Positions 26,036-38,441 of a DNA stretch of 64,000 nucleotides are shown here, one piece after another. How positions within the stretch are numbered: the stretch's first letter is position 1; each line of letters begins with the position of its first letter. The stretch is from NCBI GenBank assembly GCA_013399895.1, contig VXBA01005701.1, positions 186,001 to 250,000 on the forward strand. Direction: 5' to 3'. The DNA comes from Serilophus lunatus. Its lineage: Eukaryota > Chordata > Aves > Passeriformes > Eurylaimidae. Both the position numbers and the translations under genes were made by a program. The notes under the pieces are model-generated. The model saw only the letters and a program-made list of their open reading frames with translations, did no database searches and was not told where the DNA came from.

Positions 26036-29000
26036 CCTTTCTTTCCAACTGTTTTTTACTTGTTTGTTTTTTATTTAGATTGGAAACTTCTTTAAACTGG
26101 TACTATCTCTAACTGCATATCCATTACAACAAGCAAAGCAGCTCTAGCAACCACAGTAGACATAGCAAAATTAAGAAACAAATAAGAAGAGAGTGAATGA
26201 AACACAATGACTGTAAACAAAGAAGAATGAAAAACTGTTGTGAGTTAAAAAAAAAAAAAAAGACAAAAGTAGCAGATATAAACAGAAAAATCAACAGGGC
26301 AAACTCCCAAAATCAGAAAAAACGAGTGAAGAGGAAGCAATATGGGGAGTAAGACAGAAGACCCAAGGCACTGAAGACTAGAAAAAGGAGGGAAGGCAGA
26401 AATACTCTGTTAAAAATACTTTTAGTATAGCCTTAGACTGCACTAAAATCCTAATAATGAGAGAGAGAGAGTTCAGTGGAGCCTGACTTCTTGCTTTGGG
26501 TTCCTGGTTGCATACTTTGAATATCTAGAATATCAGTGAGTCAGTTGTATTTTGGGTGTCTGGGAATATAGTGTTGGGCTCTATGGCGCACTTGGGAAAA
26601 ACACAGAGAACCATGACCGGAGCAAACAGATGAAAGAGTGTTGGGATGTCAGCATTGCCCGGGGAAAGAACAATTTCTTGTGGATCCATGAAAATCGAAA
26701 GTACTTTCCAGGAAGCAAAAACCTGTCTCTCAAAAAGGGACACAATCATCCGTGAATGCTAAGCAAATATTAATTCCCTTTCAGACGTGCAGCTTTGGGT
26801 CATGGAGGAGTGCCTGCACCCTGTCTACTCTGTAACTCAGAGTACAATGGGATTGTTGTAACGTGACAGAAAGCCTTACATCCATTTTGCATGTCACCTT
26901 TCCCATGAGGTTTCAAACAAATTATACTTATTCCTCTGATAACAAACCCAACATAGATATAAAGGCCAGATGTTTTTAAAACTCAAATAATGCTGCTCTT
27001 GGGATTTTGTTTCTGAGGCCTGGGCCTTTCTGTCTTCAGGAGTGGTAAAAGAGAGCAAAACCATGTAGTGGGAATATGTATATGAAAGAGAGAGCAGGAT
27101 GGGGTAGGACAAGATCACTTAACATCAAGGATCCATCAAGACCATCTCAGGAAATCCCCTATCCCATGTTCCTATCTCTTATTTTACATTAAAAGTTTTC
27201 ATCTCGAATTGCTGGGGCTTTGAGCTGTATGTTACATAGATGCCCTTTCCCAGAAAAGTTAACAACAAGCAAAACAGGCCCCAGTAGCTGTGAGTTTCTA
27301 TGTTGACTGATTCACCTTATTTACAGTCCACAAATGCCAGTACACTCTCATGAATGAATCCAATGACACTTTTTCACAAGGCTGAAGTATTTGTTTCACA
27401 TATACACACTTACAACACCACATCTATTGAGAAAGATTCCTACAAAACAGAACTAATGAGTCGTGAAATTCACCAAAGGAAGCATAGTTAGATCATGCTC
27501 ATAAAGAGTTCAGCGAAATGGATTCTTGTTCCTTGATGTGCTACTGAAATAAAACCTCCTCTGTCTCTGGAAGGCCTTTGTTAGCTATACTAAGATTTGT
27601 AAAATATTCACCTTATTCATATATCATACTTTTTTTAACAGGAATATTGTGTCCTTTTTTTGCATCTTAATACTCTGATAAAATCTCCAAAGTACAGATC
27701 ATAAATATGTGTCATATTAATGCGAGAGAAGGGGTATTTCTGATGTTGAAAACATGAGAAATATAGGAGATAAAACTTTTTGAGGAAGGAAGCAGTGACA
27801 GTAGAATGAGTACTTTTATCCTAGTGTACCACAAAATGGAAATAACAGTAACAGCTAAATCAATTTTAACCTCATTTATAATGCAATGACAATTAGGATA
27901 AATTGATGTAACTGATGTTTCAGCCACTCTGTTCTCCTTAAACAAATTTGCAGAGAAATAAATAGACTGGCTTTAAATAAACCTTATTACACCTCTACCA
28001 GTTTTTAAGCATAATCATGTCCTTAGTGATGATAGCAGTGAACCTCCCTGGTTATGCACTGTGCACCACTACTGCAGTAAGGAGCTGCTTACTCCTGAGT
28101 CAATATGCCAGCCTGTCTCGGTGCAGGAATAATAATCCATGAAAGTGAAGTTTCAGTTGGAGGCTAAGGTATTTCACTCAAGGCTCTGGACAGATGTGAT
28201 ACTCCACAGAAATGTTGAGAAATTGCCACACAATAAAGACCTGTGCTCCACTGGAAGGGCTAAATCTACCATGGATGTCTGAGATACAGCTCTGCCTGAC
28301 TTCTGTATAACAAATATTTAAAGCTGGTGCTGAGTTGTCTCATCTAAAATGCTGTTTCCCTTTGAGAGGTGCTTTACTTATTTTTCCTCTCAATGTATCA
28401 TGCTTCATATTTTAAGAGTGAATCACTGACATCCATCAAAGTACAATTTTTACTAGCATTGCCTGAACATCAGATTTTTATATCACTTCCACATGCTTAA
28501 GCAGGCACAAACAGTCTACTAAGAGATAGTACTCAAACTCTAAATTCATCAGACAATAATCTGATGACACATGCAAGTAAAAGATATTAAAATGTGGATA
28601 AATAACATGTATACACATTCTCATTATTGCAGACTGGATGTTTTTGTTTAAGGCTGCAGCCCAACTGCTTTGGAAGGGCAATAAACAGTTTGCTAGTCCC
28701 CTTGGCATCATCTCTCAGATTGATAAACCTTCAGACCACTGGTCTTCTCTACATGCTATTGGAGAAAGAGAAATGACCAATGATGTGGTTATATGCCTCT
28801 TGAAGACTGGGGGACATGTACACAGATTTGTTCACAAATTTTTTTGCATGAGACAGATGCTTATACCTCACCCAGGGTCATTTGCTATAGACCAGAGAGG
28901 GATAGCATCTATGAAAAACAGAAAATTAGGTGAACATTGAGTTCTCAGTGAGTTCACTTGCAAACCTGCAGGACCATACAGCAGTGGTCCTTATAAATGA

Positions 29001-32000
29001 AATATTTAGCAGTAAGAAAGCCAGTCAGGTCATACAGCCTCAGAAGAAAGATCCCAGACAGGTTTCTGAAGGTACATCAAAGAGAGAGATGCTTGAGGCT
29101 AATCACTACCGTTGTGGGACAGAGTATTGAAACATACAGGAAGAACTATTAGTTAACATTTGGCAGGGAAGCAGAAAAGCCTCAAGAAGAAGCCAGAAAA
29201 TTTCATCAGGATAAATTTGAATAAGAGTGAAGAAGGACAAGAGCACCGGATGATACTTCCAGAGGTACTCCCACTCATAGGCAAAGATGAGGTTCATTGT
29301 TCTGCATATGGGAGAGGAGACAAAACCATGCTACAATTTTCTAGAAAGAAAAGACAACTCTCCCATACCCTTTTGATGAGAAAGAAGGTAAATCCATGAT
29401 ATGTGGCTGAAGTGTGAAGTCCTGCAATCTTCCCTTTGAGTTTCACAATTAAAATGAGCATTTTTGGAGACCCTACTTTGAAAAAATAGTCTTAAACGCT
29501 TGTTTCTAATGACTACTTGTCACAAATACATAGAGTAGCTATATATCAAGTTTAGAAGCTCTCCCCATATCCTAAAGGACAAGTGAGTACAGTGCAGCAA
29601 TACTTGCATTACATTGCAGTAGACTATCTGGATTCAGCAGGGCTGGAGCAGGCCTGGATGACCTGAGTTGATTACACACACATAGCCAGATGGTTTTACA
29701 CTTCATTTCATGTTACTGGTACAAGGTTTTCCATTGTCTATGGAGCCCTCAACACAATGCGGCACGAAGTGTTATCCTGTTGTAACTCTGGAGCAGATGA
29801 TGTTATCAGCAGTCCTAAAATACGACTTAAGGCAGAAGCACTAACAATCTGGAGACAGAGTACTTAGGTGAGAGATTTTAGAGCACAATGACACTGGTAG
29901 ATTATAGCATGTCAATGCCACATACTTGGATGCTGGGATATGGTCATGACAGCAAAATGCTAGAAAATTTCCAGACACAATTTTAGCCCAGGAGTCAGCA
30001 AGGGTCATAGCCTAAGTGCCTCAGGCCCTGCTCCAAGGGATGAGAGCATGCAACAGAGTGTCACTGGCCAAGAAAGTGCTATAGGTCTAGAGAGTACCCC
30101 AGCACTGTTCCACTCTTGGGTACAGATGTAGCAGTTTGGTCCTTCTGAGGCCTCTGCATCTCCCGTGTCTTGGGTGCAAAGTCTTCACCCTCTTTGGGAG
30201 AAAAGGGCCTAAAGTCTTTTGATTGATCTTAATGAGGCACAGATTTATGGAAAAAAAGTGTTTAAAAGTTTTGAGAGTGAGAGAGAGAAAGCATTGTTTC
30301 CTGCCTGTTTTAGCCTCAAGTCCTTATAGGATGAAAGTCGCATTTATGCTGTATTAGATATGGGAGCAACAGACAGATAAGAGATCTGTGCCTCTTCTGA
30401 GACAAAAATGTGCTGGCTTCAGTCCTGTATACTTTAGCTTTTACATTAGATCAAAAGCAACTTAAAGTAGGGCTGATGGTTTTCCAACAGCACAGATCAA
30501 GCCTCCAGATTCCTTTTATTAATCAAACATTTCTGAGCCACTTCAAACCACAAAGACACCAAGACCATCTCGTCTCTAGAGCTTGCTTGTTGTAGAGAAG
30601 CAACTTTGTACCTAGCCTACAGATAACTTTTCACAGCTATGCAGTGTAGCTGTACTCAGATTTCAAGATTTGTTTAATGCTGAAGTATGTGAAAGGATCA
30701 GACGCTCTCGGTGAACCAGGTTCCTGTTTTGAAAGAAAGAAGAAGGCACACAGCAAGACACAGATAACTTATCTGTGTTTGTAACAAATTTTCTTCTTTT
30801 CTTTTATACTATACGAGCAATAAAAAACTATTTACAAGGCATACAAACTTCAGTTTATAGCTAGAAAGATGTTTCTCTCTGTCTGTGTTGTCTCTGCAAG
30901 TGTCAAAACAGACTTGTATTTCATACCAATAAAACATGAATTTCGTGCCAGGAACAGTAAGAAACAAAACAAAATGAAGCTATTTCCTCAGAATAAAAAA
31001 ACAAAAAAATTTGACTCTTACAAACCTGCCTGTGACCCTGTAATTGGGCTAGTGGGAGCAAGCACCACGGGCACCCGTAGAGCAGCTTGCCTGTGCAGAC
31101 CCATTCCAATAGGCACCCTCCACTAGTATGCAAACTGTACTGGGAAGGAGCTTCTTTCACCTGATTCATTCCTTACTTGTCAAGCATTCCGGTTCATTTC
31201 AGAGGGCGAAGGGTTGAGAATTTAGCTCAGAGTGTCAAATCCAGAGTTATTGCTAGAGCTGGATAAATTTTTTCAATGGAATGCTTATTTCCCATCAGAA
31301 AATGCCATTTTGTCTAACCAAAACTGCTCTCTGAGGCATGTTGATTTTCACAACCTTTTGTTTTGGGGGAAAAAAGGGAGAAGAAGTATTATGAGAAGGT
31401 TCAAAATATTCAATTTCAATATTTTTGGAACAGAAGCTAAGGGGAGGAGGGTTTTTTTCAAAGCTACTTTTAGTTTGCTTTATATCACAGAGAGAAAAGT
31501 ATTGTGATACAAGGATTTTTTTCAGTCATGGCAGTTCTTTTTCATCCTGATTCAGAGAAAAGCAAATGTTAATTTTCTAGGAGACCCTTGGAAGTGGAAA
31601 TTTCACAGCATTGGTTAGGACTATGTTGTATTTGCAAATATATTAGTGATCCATTTCATACACCAATCTTCGCAACAAGTGCTTAGATAGTTATACAACC
31701 CTAGGGATTTTCTCAGTTAAATGAAAACCAACATTCATACAAACAACACTTGGCTCAAATAAACATTCACAGATACTGAACAATGAAGATATAAAACAGG
31801 AAAATGTGACAGCTGATTGCAATTTGTCACAGTATTCTTGTACAGATTTTTAACCAGTTAGATAGATTTCATGCTTGTTAACCCTGAAACGAAGACAAGG
31901 AACAGATCTTAATATTTTGAGTAATATTTTTTAAGTCTGTCTCAACTAGAAAATCAAACTTATCCCCAAGTTCATCCCCGTTCAATTAGAGTATGCTTAA

Positions 32001-34299
32001 TCAAAGCAAGTATAACTTTTCTTAGGTGATAATTAAATATTTTGTCTTACTTGTATTTCCTTAATGACTTCATTTTATTTTAATCATTTGATGTACTAAT
32101 TCTGGGAAATCACACACACAGCACATAGATCTGTCAAAACTGAGTAAAAGGATTGAAACCTCATTTTGTTATCTGTGCTTAGCTCTGAAATGACGTCTTA
32201 TAGATATCTCCTTATATTTATACTTTTCTAGTTATGCTCCATATCTCAGCAAGTTAAACAACCCAGAGCTCCATGCTACCTTACACTACATTTGCACGTA
32301 TAAAAGGGTGTTGTAGAACTGGGGGACCGAAGATGTTACAGCATATTGTGGATCTAAAACAAAGAGTAGCACTATTTGTTTGATCCTGTTAAATTTCTAA
32401 AAATATTTTTCTCTTTAATACGAGTGTGATGACTCACAGAAATCTAAAAAATTGGCCTCAGTAAAGACATAACACCAGCACTTTGTGGGTAGAAGAGACA
32501 CATACAACCCTCTGGGAGAGGAGGTGCCAATATCATGGGGAATGGCTTGCCCAGTACAAGTCAACAAGTTCCAGGCCTGCAAAGTTAGTCCCTCAAGATC
32601 ACGAGAGTGGCTTAAAAACTTAAGGGGCTTAAAAATTATGAATGTCAGGTCCTTTTTTTAATTGCTTTTAGACATTTTGATGGTTTGTTTTCATGTTCTG
32701 AAGACATGTTTGCAGCCTTAAAGCCCAGTAAATCGATTCTTAAAGACAGGTTGAGATTTCCAGTTCCTCACCTGATGTCAACAGGTGGAATTTTGATGTG
32801 GGAAGAAAGAACATCAGAAAATATCAAAGATACTCACTTCAGCTCAACTGAAGGACTGAACCCTAAGTACTTCTACGTTATTTGGCCTTTCATTTTCATA
32901 TGTGTGAAATAAATAGTAAGATCAAGTACATCAAATGCAAAGTGTGTATATTGATGAGTGAATTGGAATATACATATGTACATAAAAATTCAGCACACCA
33001 ACTTATAGAAAGCTTATGTGTGTCTGTGACTTCTAGAAGTATTCCCAGGATGAAATAATCAGCAATCATAGTTACACTTTATAGTATGATCTGTGTTATG
33101 GTTTTTAAAGGGCATAATGTGAGGTTCTGTCTTCGTCACACATTTACAGAGACAATAACAAGTATAGGAAAAAGGCTTTACTCAGAGCTTAAACACACAC
33201 ACCTTGGCTTTTTCAGGTTGCTTTCAGCATCTTGTTGCTCATGCTGCACCCTTATACTCCCTCTATCTGCGTCAGGGCATGGGCAGAAATTCCCTGTTTA
33301 TACTTCCATTTTGTGCCTACCACAGAGAATCACTTCACCCTTCCTCCATTTAGCTAGAGTCTGAATGTGGACATTTTGCAGAGGTGCAAGCGTAAAGATG
33401 TGACCCTAGCAAACAGCAAGAGGTCCATATAAATTGCAGTTGCTTTGTCTGACCATTTGTGTTAGTTCCTTGGTTGACCTTGTGCAATTTTTTTTTTCTT
33501 TGTTAATTTTTGATTTAAAGAATGACCAAAAATGGCCTTTTCCCTCCCTTTTTTATATGGCATGTTGCCATCTGTATTCCTAAATAATAGATCAAGTTCT
33601 GGGCTCTTTTAGAAAATATATTTTTTAAATAGTATTGCCTGTTCTGGTTCAACCATCTATGTCCAGTACTAGTGAGCTGCCAGAGTTGAATGGAGAAGAT
33701 GGTGGTGTCAATTGCTTGAGATGTTCTATCTAATTTACAAGGAATGTGTGTTTTGCTGTTTGGGTTTTTATCTTCTGAACAGAGCAGGGGTAAGAAAAAT
33801 AAATTTTAAAAAGGAGTCATCTCAGAGGCTGTGTAGACGTGCCTCTGATCAAATGTGGGCAGGCTCTGCATGGGCTCAGAGGCGGCTGGACCTCAGACAG
33901 CTGAGTACAATAGAATCTTCTGAAGGGTGGCACAGACTAGCTCAGGCTCTCCTCCCAGGCTGGCTCTGCACACAGGTAGAATGGCAACAGCCAGGAGCAC
34001 CAGGTTGCACAGACACGCTCAGAGTCTTCTGCCATTCAGGTTTCTTTTCCTGCCTGTGTTTTACACCAGGCACCCTCTCACAATTTCTCAGGACGTGCTC
34101 TGAGGGCTGCTCTGACTGTGTCCTTGGTAGTTGTCTGTCTCTGGAACTCTCTCCTGTTGCTCTGGCAAGCACTGGCACATGCACACAGCTGCCATTTGTG
34201 TCTCTGTTTCATTTCCTAGAGATTTCTTTCAGCTGCAGTGAGAGCAGAGCTTGCAGGCTATTCTCCTCTCTTCCCTCTGTTTCCAAATGCAGTGAGAAA
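26036..34299. other. Non-genic stretch
   Basis: No gene or transposon is recognised in about 8 kb. Simple sequence is limited to an A run (26249-26263), a GA run (26459-26472) and a GA-rich patch near 30276-30290. Open frames do not exceed about 100 codons until the one that begins at 33712 and reads into the CR1 copy. Confidence 0.5.
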
Positions 34300-35463
34300 G
34301 CTATGGTCAATGGCTATAGTTCCATGTGGAGGCCAGTGCTGCATGGGACCAGTATGGGACCTTTAATATCTTTATCAATGACATAGAGAGATTGAATGCA
34401 CTCTCAACAAGTTTACAGAGGACATGAAGCTGAGTAGTGCAGCTGACACTCCTGAAGGATGGCATGTTATCCAGAGGGACTTGAACAAATGTGAGAAGTG
34501 AACTCACAAGGACATCATGAGGTTCAACAAGTCCAAGTGCTCTGCCTGGGTCAGGGCAATGCCAGAGAAGAGCAGAGACTGGGAGAGGAACTTGTTGAGA
34601 GCAGCCCTGTAGAGAAGGACTTTGTGGGTTCTTGTGGGATGAGATGCCAGATGTGACCTGTCAACATGCACTTGCAACCCAGAAAGCCAGCTGCATATTG
34701 AGCTGCATCAGGCTGAGGGAATCCCAGCTCTGGGATTTCCAGCACAAGAAAGACATGGAATTGCTGGTGCAAGTCTAGAGGAAGATGATGATAAGGCTGG
34801 AGCATCTCTCCTTATGAAGACAGGCTGAGAGAGTTAGGGTTGTTCATCCTGCAGAAGAGGCAACTCTGTGGAGACGTAGAGTATCCTTTCAGTACTTAGA
34901 GAGGGCTTATGCAAAAATGGGAGAGTGACTTTTCACTTGGGCAGATAGTGATAGGATGAGAGGGAATTGTTTTAAAATAAAAAAAGGAGAGATTTAGATT
35001 AGAGGATAGAAAAAAATTCTTCATCGTGAGGTTGGTGAGGCATTGGCACAGATCGCCCAGAGCAGCTATGGATGCCCCATCCCTGGAAGTGTTCCCAGAC
35101 AGGTTGGAGAGGGATTTGAACAGGCTGGTCCAGTGGGAGATGTCTATGCCCTTGGCAGAGGGATTGGAACTAGGTATCTTTAAGANTAGTGATAGGATGA
35201 GAGGGAATTGTTTTAAAATAAAAAAAGGAGAGATTTAGATTAGAGGATAGAAAAAAATTCTTCATCGTGAGGTTGGTGAGGCATTGGCACAGATCGCCCA
35301 GAGCAGCTATGGATGCCCCATCCCTGGAAGTGTTCCCAGACAGGTTGGAGAGGGATTTGAACAGGCTGGTCCAGTGGGAGATGTCTATGCCCTTGGCAGA
35401 GGGATTGGAACTAGGTATCTTTAAGATCCTTTCCAACCCAAACCATTCTGTAGTTCTATGATT
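34300..35463 (+). mobile_element. CR1 LINE, 5'-truncated, with ORF2 remnant
   Basis: This is the 3' part of a CR1 non-LTR retrotransposon in sense orientation. It starts inside the reverse-transcriptase region ('cctttaatatctttatcaatgacat' at about 34359-34383). It then runs through the conserved 'aggacaggctgagagagtta'-type segment and the 'ggcattggcacagatcgcccagag..gatgccccatccctgga' segment, to the 'ccttccaacccaaaccattct' 3'-UTR and the CR1 terminal repeat at about 35450-35463. The place of the catalytic FADD motif reads F-T-E-D (34412-34423). Frameshifts and stops break the frame, and a family-conserved stretch is missing near 34705-34730. The element is inactive. About 241 bp of its length here comes from the duplication around the N at 35186, so the true copy is probably about 0.92 kb. 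Confidence 0.92.
34946..35426. repeat. Exact 240-bp tandem duplication around a single N
   Basis: Positions 34946-35185 and 35187-35426 are identical over all 240 bases. They are separated only by the ambiguous base N at 35186, the only non-ACGT base in the window. Copy 1 stops mid-motif at 'ctttaaga' and copy 2 continues normally into 'tcctttccaaccc'. Zero divergence inside an old, otherwise mutated CR1 copy points to unmerged contig ends or a gap-closing error rather than a real duplication. Confidence 0.95.
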
Positions 35464-38413
35464 ACCCTCTCCCTCAATAGGCCCTAATGGAAGAGTCGCT
35501 TCCACACACAACCACTTAACAAGGCCTGGTTGGCTTTTCGTAGCAATAACAAATGGCACAGCCATGAATCGTCTTTTATTGCCCCTTACTGCTTCCAACT
35601 CATCATCTCAATCCTTTTTTATCAGACGCTCCTGACCTTAGTCCTGGTCATCTTGTCATGTTAATAGGAGTCTGTGTGGGATGAGCTGGCTGTTGGGGAG
35701 CACCCATAGGGGGTACAGGTGGGGGACCACTGAAAAGCAGCCAGGTCTCTATCAGCTGCCTAATGATAGGACCAGTGGCACAAAAAGCAGAAAGAATACT
35801 GGAACACTAGGAATAAAATATTGTTCTATTTGTCTAAATGGGATTTATGCCACTGAAGAAAACAACATACTTTTCTTAGACTGCTGGTTTTCTTTGCAAT
35901 TGTCATAGGCCCATGATGCAATTTAATGCACAAATTCATGACCTTTATAAAAGGTATCACTTTCAGTCTTCTGCACTGAAGTCTCCCTTCCCTGCTCACT
36001 CTCATATACAAATCCTCTGCAAACAATGTAGCATGCAGCAGGAATCTTCTGTTTGACAGAAGGTTTTCCACAATTACATAAGTGCAGCCTGAGAGCTGAT
36101 GCGGAGGTAGCTGCAAATGTGAGAGTGAGATTTACAGTAACATAATTAGATCACTTACAGTAAGAGGGAATGCTCTTTCCCGTGTTAGGATGAATGCCAT
36201 TGGAGCCTCCCACTACTCTTCTGAGTCATCTTTCCAGAGGCGCTTCTGAGAGCCAGCCACCCTCAGGTGTTGAGCAGTATTTGTTTGTGCTGTGGGTGAA
36301 AAAATGTGTACACGCACACACAACTCGAGTTTGATTAAGCAAACAAGGGCAAAAAAACCAGAGGGTTGTGGTTTCTTTGAATGTCTGTCTGTCTGCTTGG
36401 GGACAGAGACAATGTTTGCAGTCTCAGACACAATACCTTGACTCATCATGCAGTCTAGAAGCTGTGCTCACCCCCAGGAGGGCAGGAGCCGAGCCACACA
36501 TGTGCACTGGGAAGCTGCTGAGGGAGAACTGCCAGCCTTATCAGCCCTTCTTGTGGCTCCTCTGCCATATCCATTCTCACCCTGGAAAACCAGGAGTCCA
36601 AGATTTATCACAGCAGCATTATCCACTGCTTTAACTTTTGCCAGGTTAAATAACTTTGAAAACACTGCTTTGGCCTAAGGATTGAAACCCATGCTTTGGA
36701 GCAAACTGAAGTTCCCTTCCAGGCTCTGCCTGGACAAGTTGTTTATCTTTGGTGTACCAGCAATAGAGTCTCTGAGTTCACAATAAATGATGGCTTTTAT
36801 GCATATAAACCGTATCTACCTCCCAGGCATATAATGAGAATGGATGGATGTTTTTAAGGAGTTTTGTATGCTGTCCACGAAAAGGGTTACAAGCGTGCAA
36901 TATGTAATTATTGCCCTTATCTTACACAACCATCAAAGTACTGAAGGAACTCTGTCTTCATAAATACAAGGCAGGAAGGGCATACTACAACACCAGACTT
37001 GCAGGAAGATGTAGCAGAGTTTTCCACTCTACAGAAGCTCCAGGCAAGCCTCAGTTCTTCTTCCAAGTGGAGCTAGGTACAGGACTGATGTGACTTTTTT
37101 ATTCTACATCAGCTGAGTGAATTTTATGTATTGGGTAGTCTACAAAAGCCTGGAAGCAAGGACCAGAAATCAAGACAGCTTTGTTCCACCTGACTGCTAC
37201 AGCCACTGAGCTGCAAAGTCATGCTCTGTTTCTGCCCTGCTTTGGCCCTATTAACTCCTGTTGGCAACGCAGCACAACTTTATTTTGACCAGTGGAAATT
37301 GCCCCTAGCCATACTGAAAGGATTATGCTTATTAAAGCCATCTGACATTGCAGGTAAGGTCCATAGAAATGGCTCAAGCTATTCACCTCTGAGTCATAGA
37401 GAAAAAGAGACATTTTTTTAGCAATGCGCTGCCAGGCTTGAGCATCACTGCATCTAGAGAATAAGACAATTTTGAGGCAAGCATTGTGTTCTGACATAAC
37501 AGATGGACCTGAGTCATTACAATCTTGAGCCAGGTCTTCTGTTTTCAATTAAAAGATGCAGTTAGATAATTACCTATCAGCAGTAGTGAGGATAGTCAGG
37601 GCAACTAGAGACTGCCAATTCCTCTGTGCATAAAATTCTGAGTAACACTGACATGGATGGTCAAGGGGTGTTGTAGCAGACCTCTGACTCCAAAGAGAGA
37701 GATAACAGCCCCATAGCACTGAGGCATATACAAGAAGGTGCCTAAAATCTAGATATTTTTTTTGTTTATATAAACAAGATGAAAGAAGTAATATTCTCTT
37801 TATAAGTAAAAGAACCAAAGACCACAAATAACTTTCTGGTGATCATCCAAGAGTTTGTGGCAGAGGCAAGACCTAATTATAGCCTTTTTCCTCTCCTTGG
37901 GATACCTGTCCTCAGCTTTGAATATATGTGCTGATTGTAAAGCCCGAAGAGGCATGGAGACAGAAGTGAATCTGTGGACTATAAACTCAAAAGGAGAATG
38001 GGAGGGAGATATACTCTCTGCGTGTGAAAGATCTGAAAGTGTCTATAGATATAATGAGAATATTAATTCCTATAACTCAAAATATGGAAATAACACTGAT
38101 GTTTTCTCTGGGACTGTTATAGTGGTTTTTTTGCAGGGCTCATGTGTCATCTTCTTTGTAAGTGAATTTCATCCCTGCCATACCAGATAAATTCCTACTG
38201 CACTTGACAAATCCGTAGTCCAAAGAAATAGGAAGAAATCCCTTTTATTGGCAAAATCTGAATCAGTCACAGGATGATTGTGTGAAAAAGCCCTTCTACA
38301 GCCTCTGTGGGACAACCAAGTTAACACTAAGTTTTTACTGTGGATTTTATGGTTGATCTTTTGTAGACCTGCAATAAATCCATAAAAAAATTTCAGATTT
38401 TTTTTATTATTCT
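35464..38413. other. Non-genic stretch
   Basis: No gene is recognised. A block at 35905-35965 has a TATAAA motif and octamer-like motifs. An open frame of 111 codons at 37855-38190 (+) begins with a hydrophobic run but has no further support. Confidence 0.5.
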
Positions 38414-38441
38414 TTAGCCCTAGGTATCTCCCTAGGGCTAA
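38414..38441. repeat. Perfect 11-bp hairpin, 6-nt loop
   Basis: TTAGCCCTAGG (38414-38424) pairs exactly with CCTAGGGCTAA (38431-38441) around the loop TATCTC. A T-G wobble pair could extend the RNA stem by one. No U tract follows and no gene is nearby, so a bacterial-style terminator reading does not apply. Confidence 0.85.

Noticed and set aside
33712..34386. Longest open frame, 224 codons, + strand
   Set aside because: Its last part lies in the CR1 reverse-transcriptase region but in the wrong frame. The rest is rich in Cys, Ser and Leu with no domain, and nothing suggests coding use.
35026..35461. Two open frames with identical 53-residue N-terminal parts (35026 and 35267)
   Set aside because: Both are CR1 3'-region translations. 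The second is the same sequence repeated by the duplication around the N.
37855..38190. 111-codon open frame starting with a signal-peptide-like run (LIIAFFLSLGYLSSA)
   Set aside because: The start looks like a small secreted protein, but the rest lacks a cysteine pattern or any known domain, and a hydrophobic run is common by chance in T-rich DNA.
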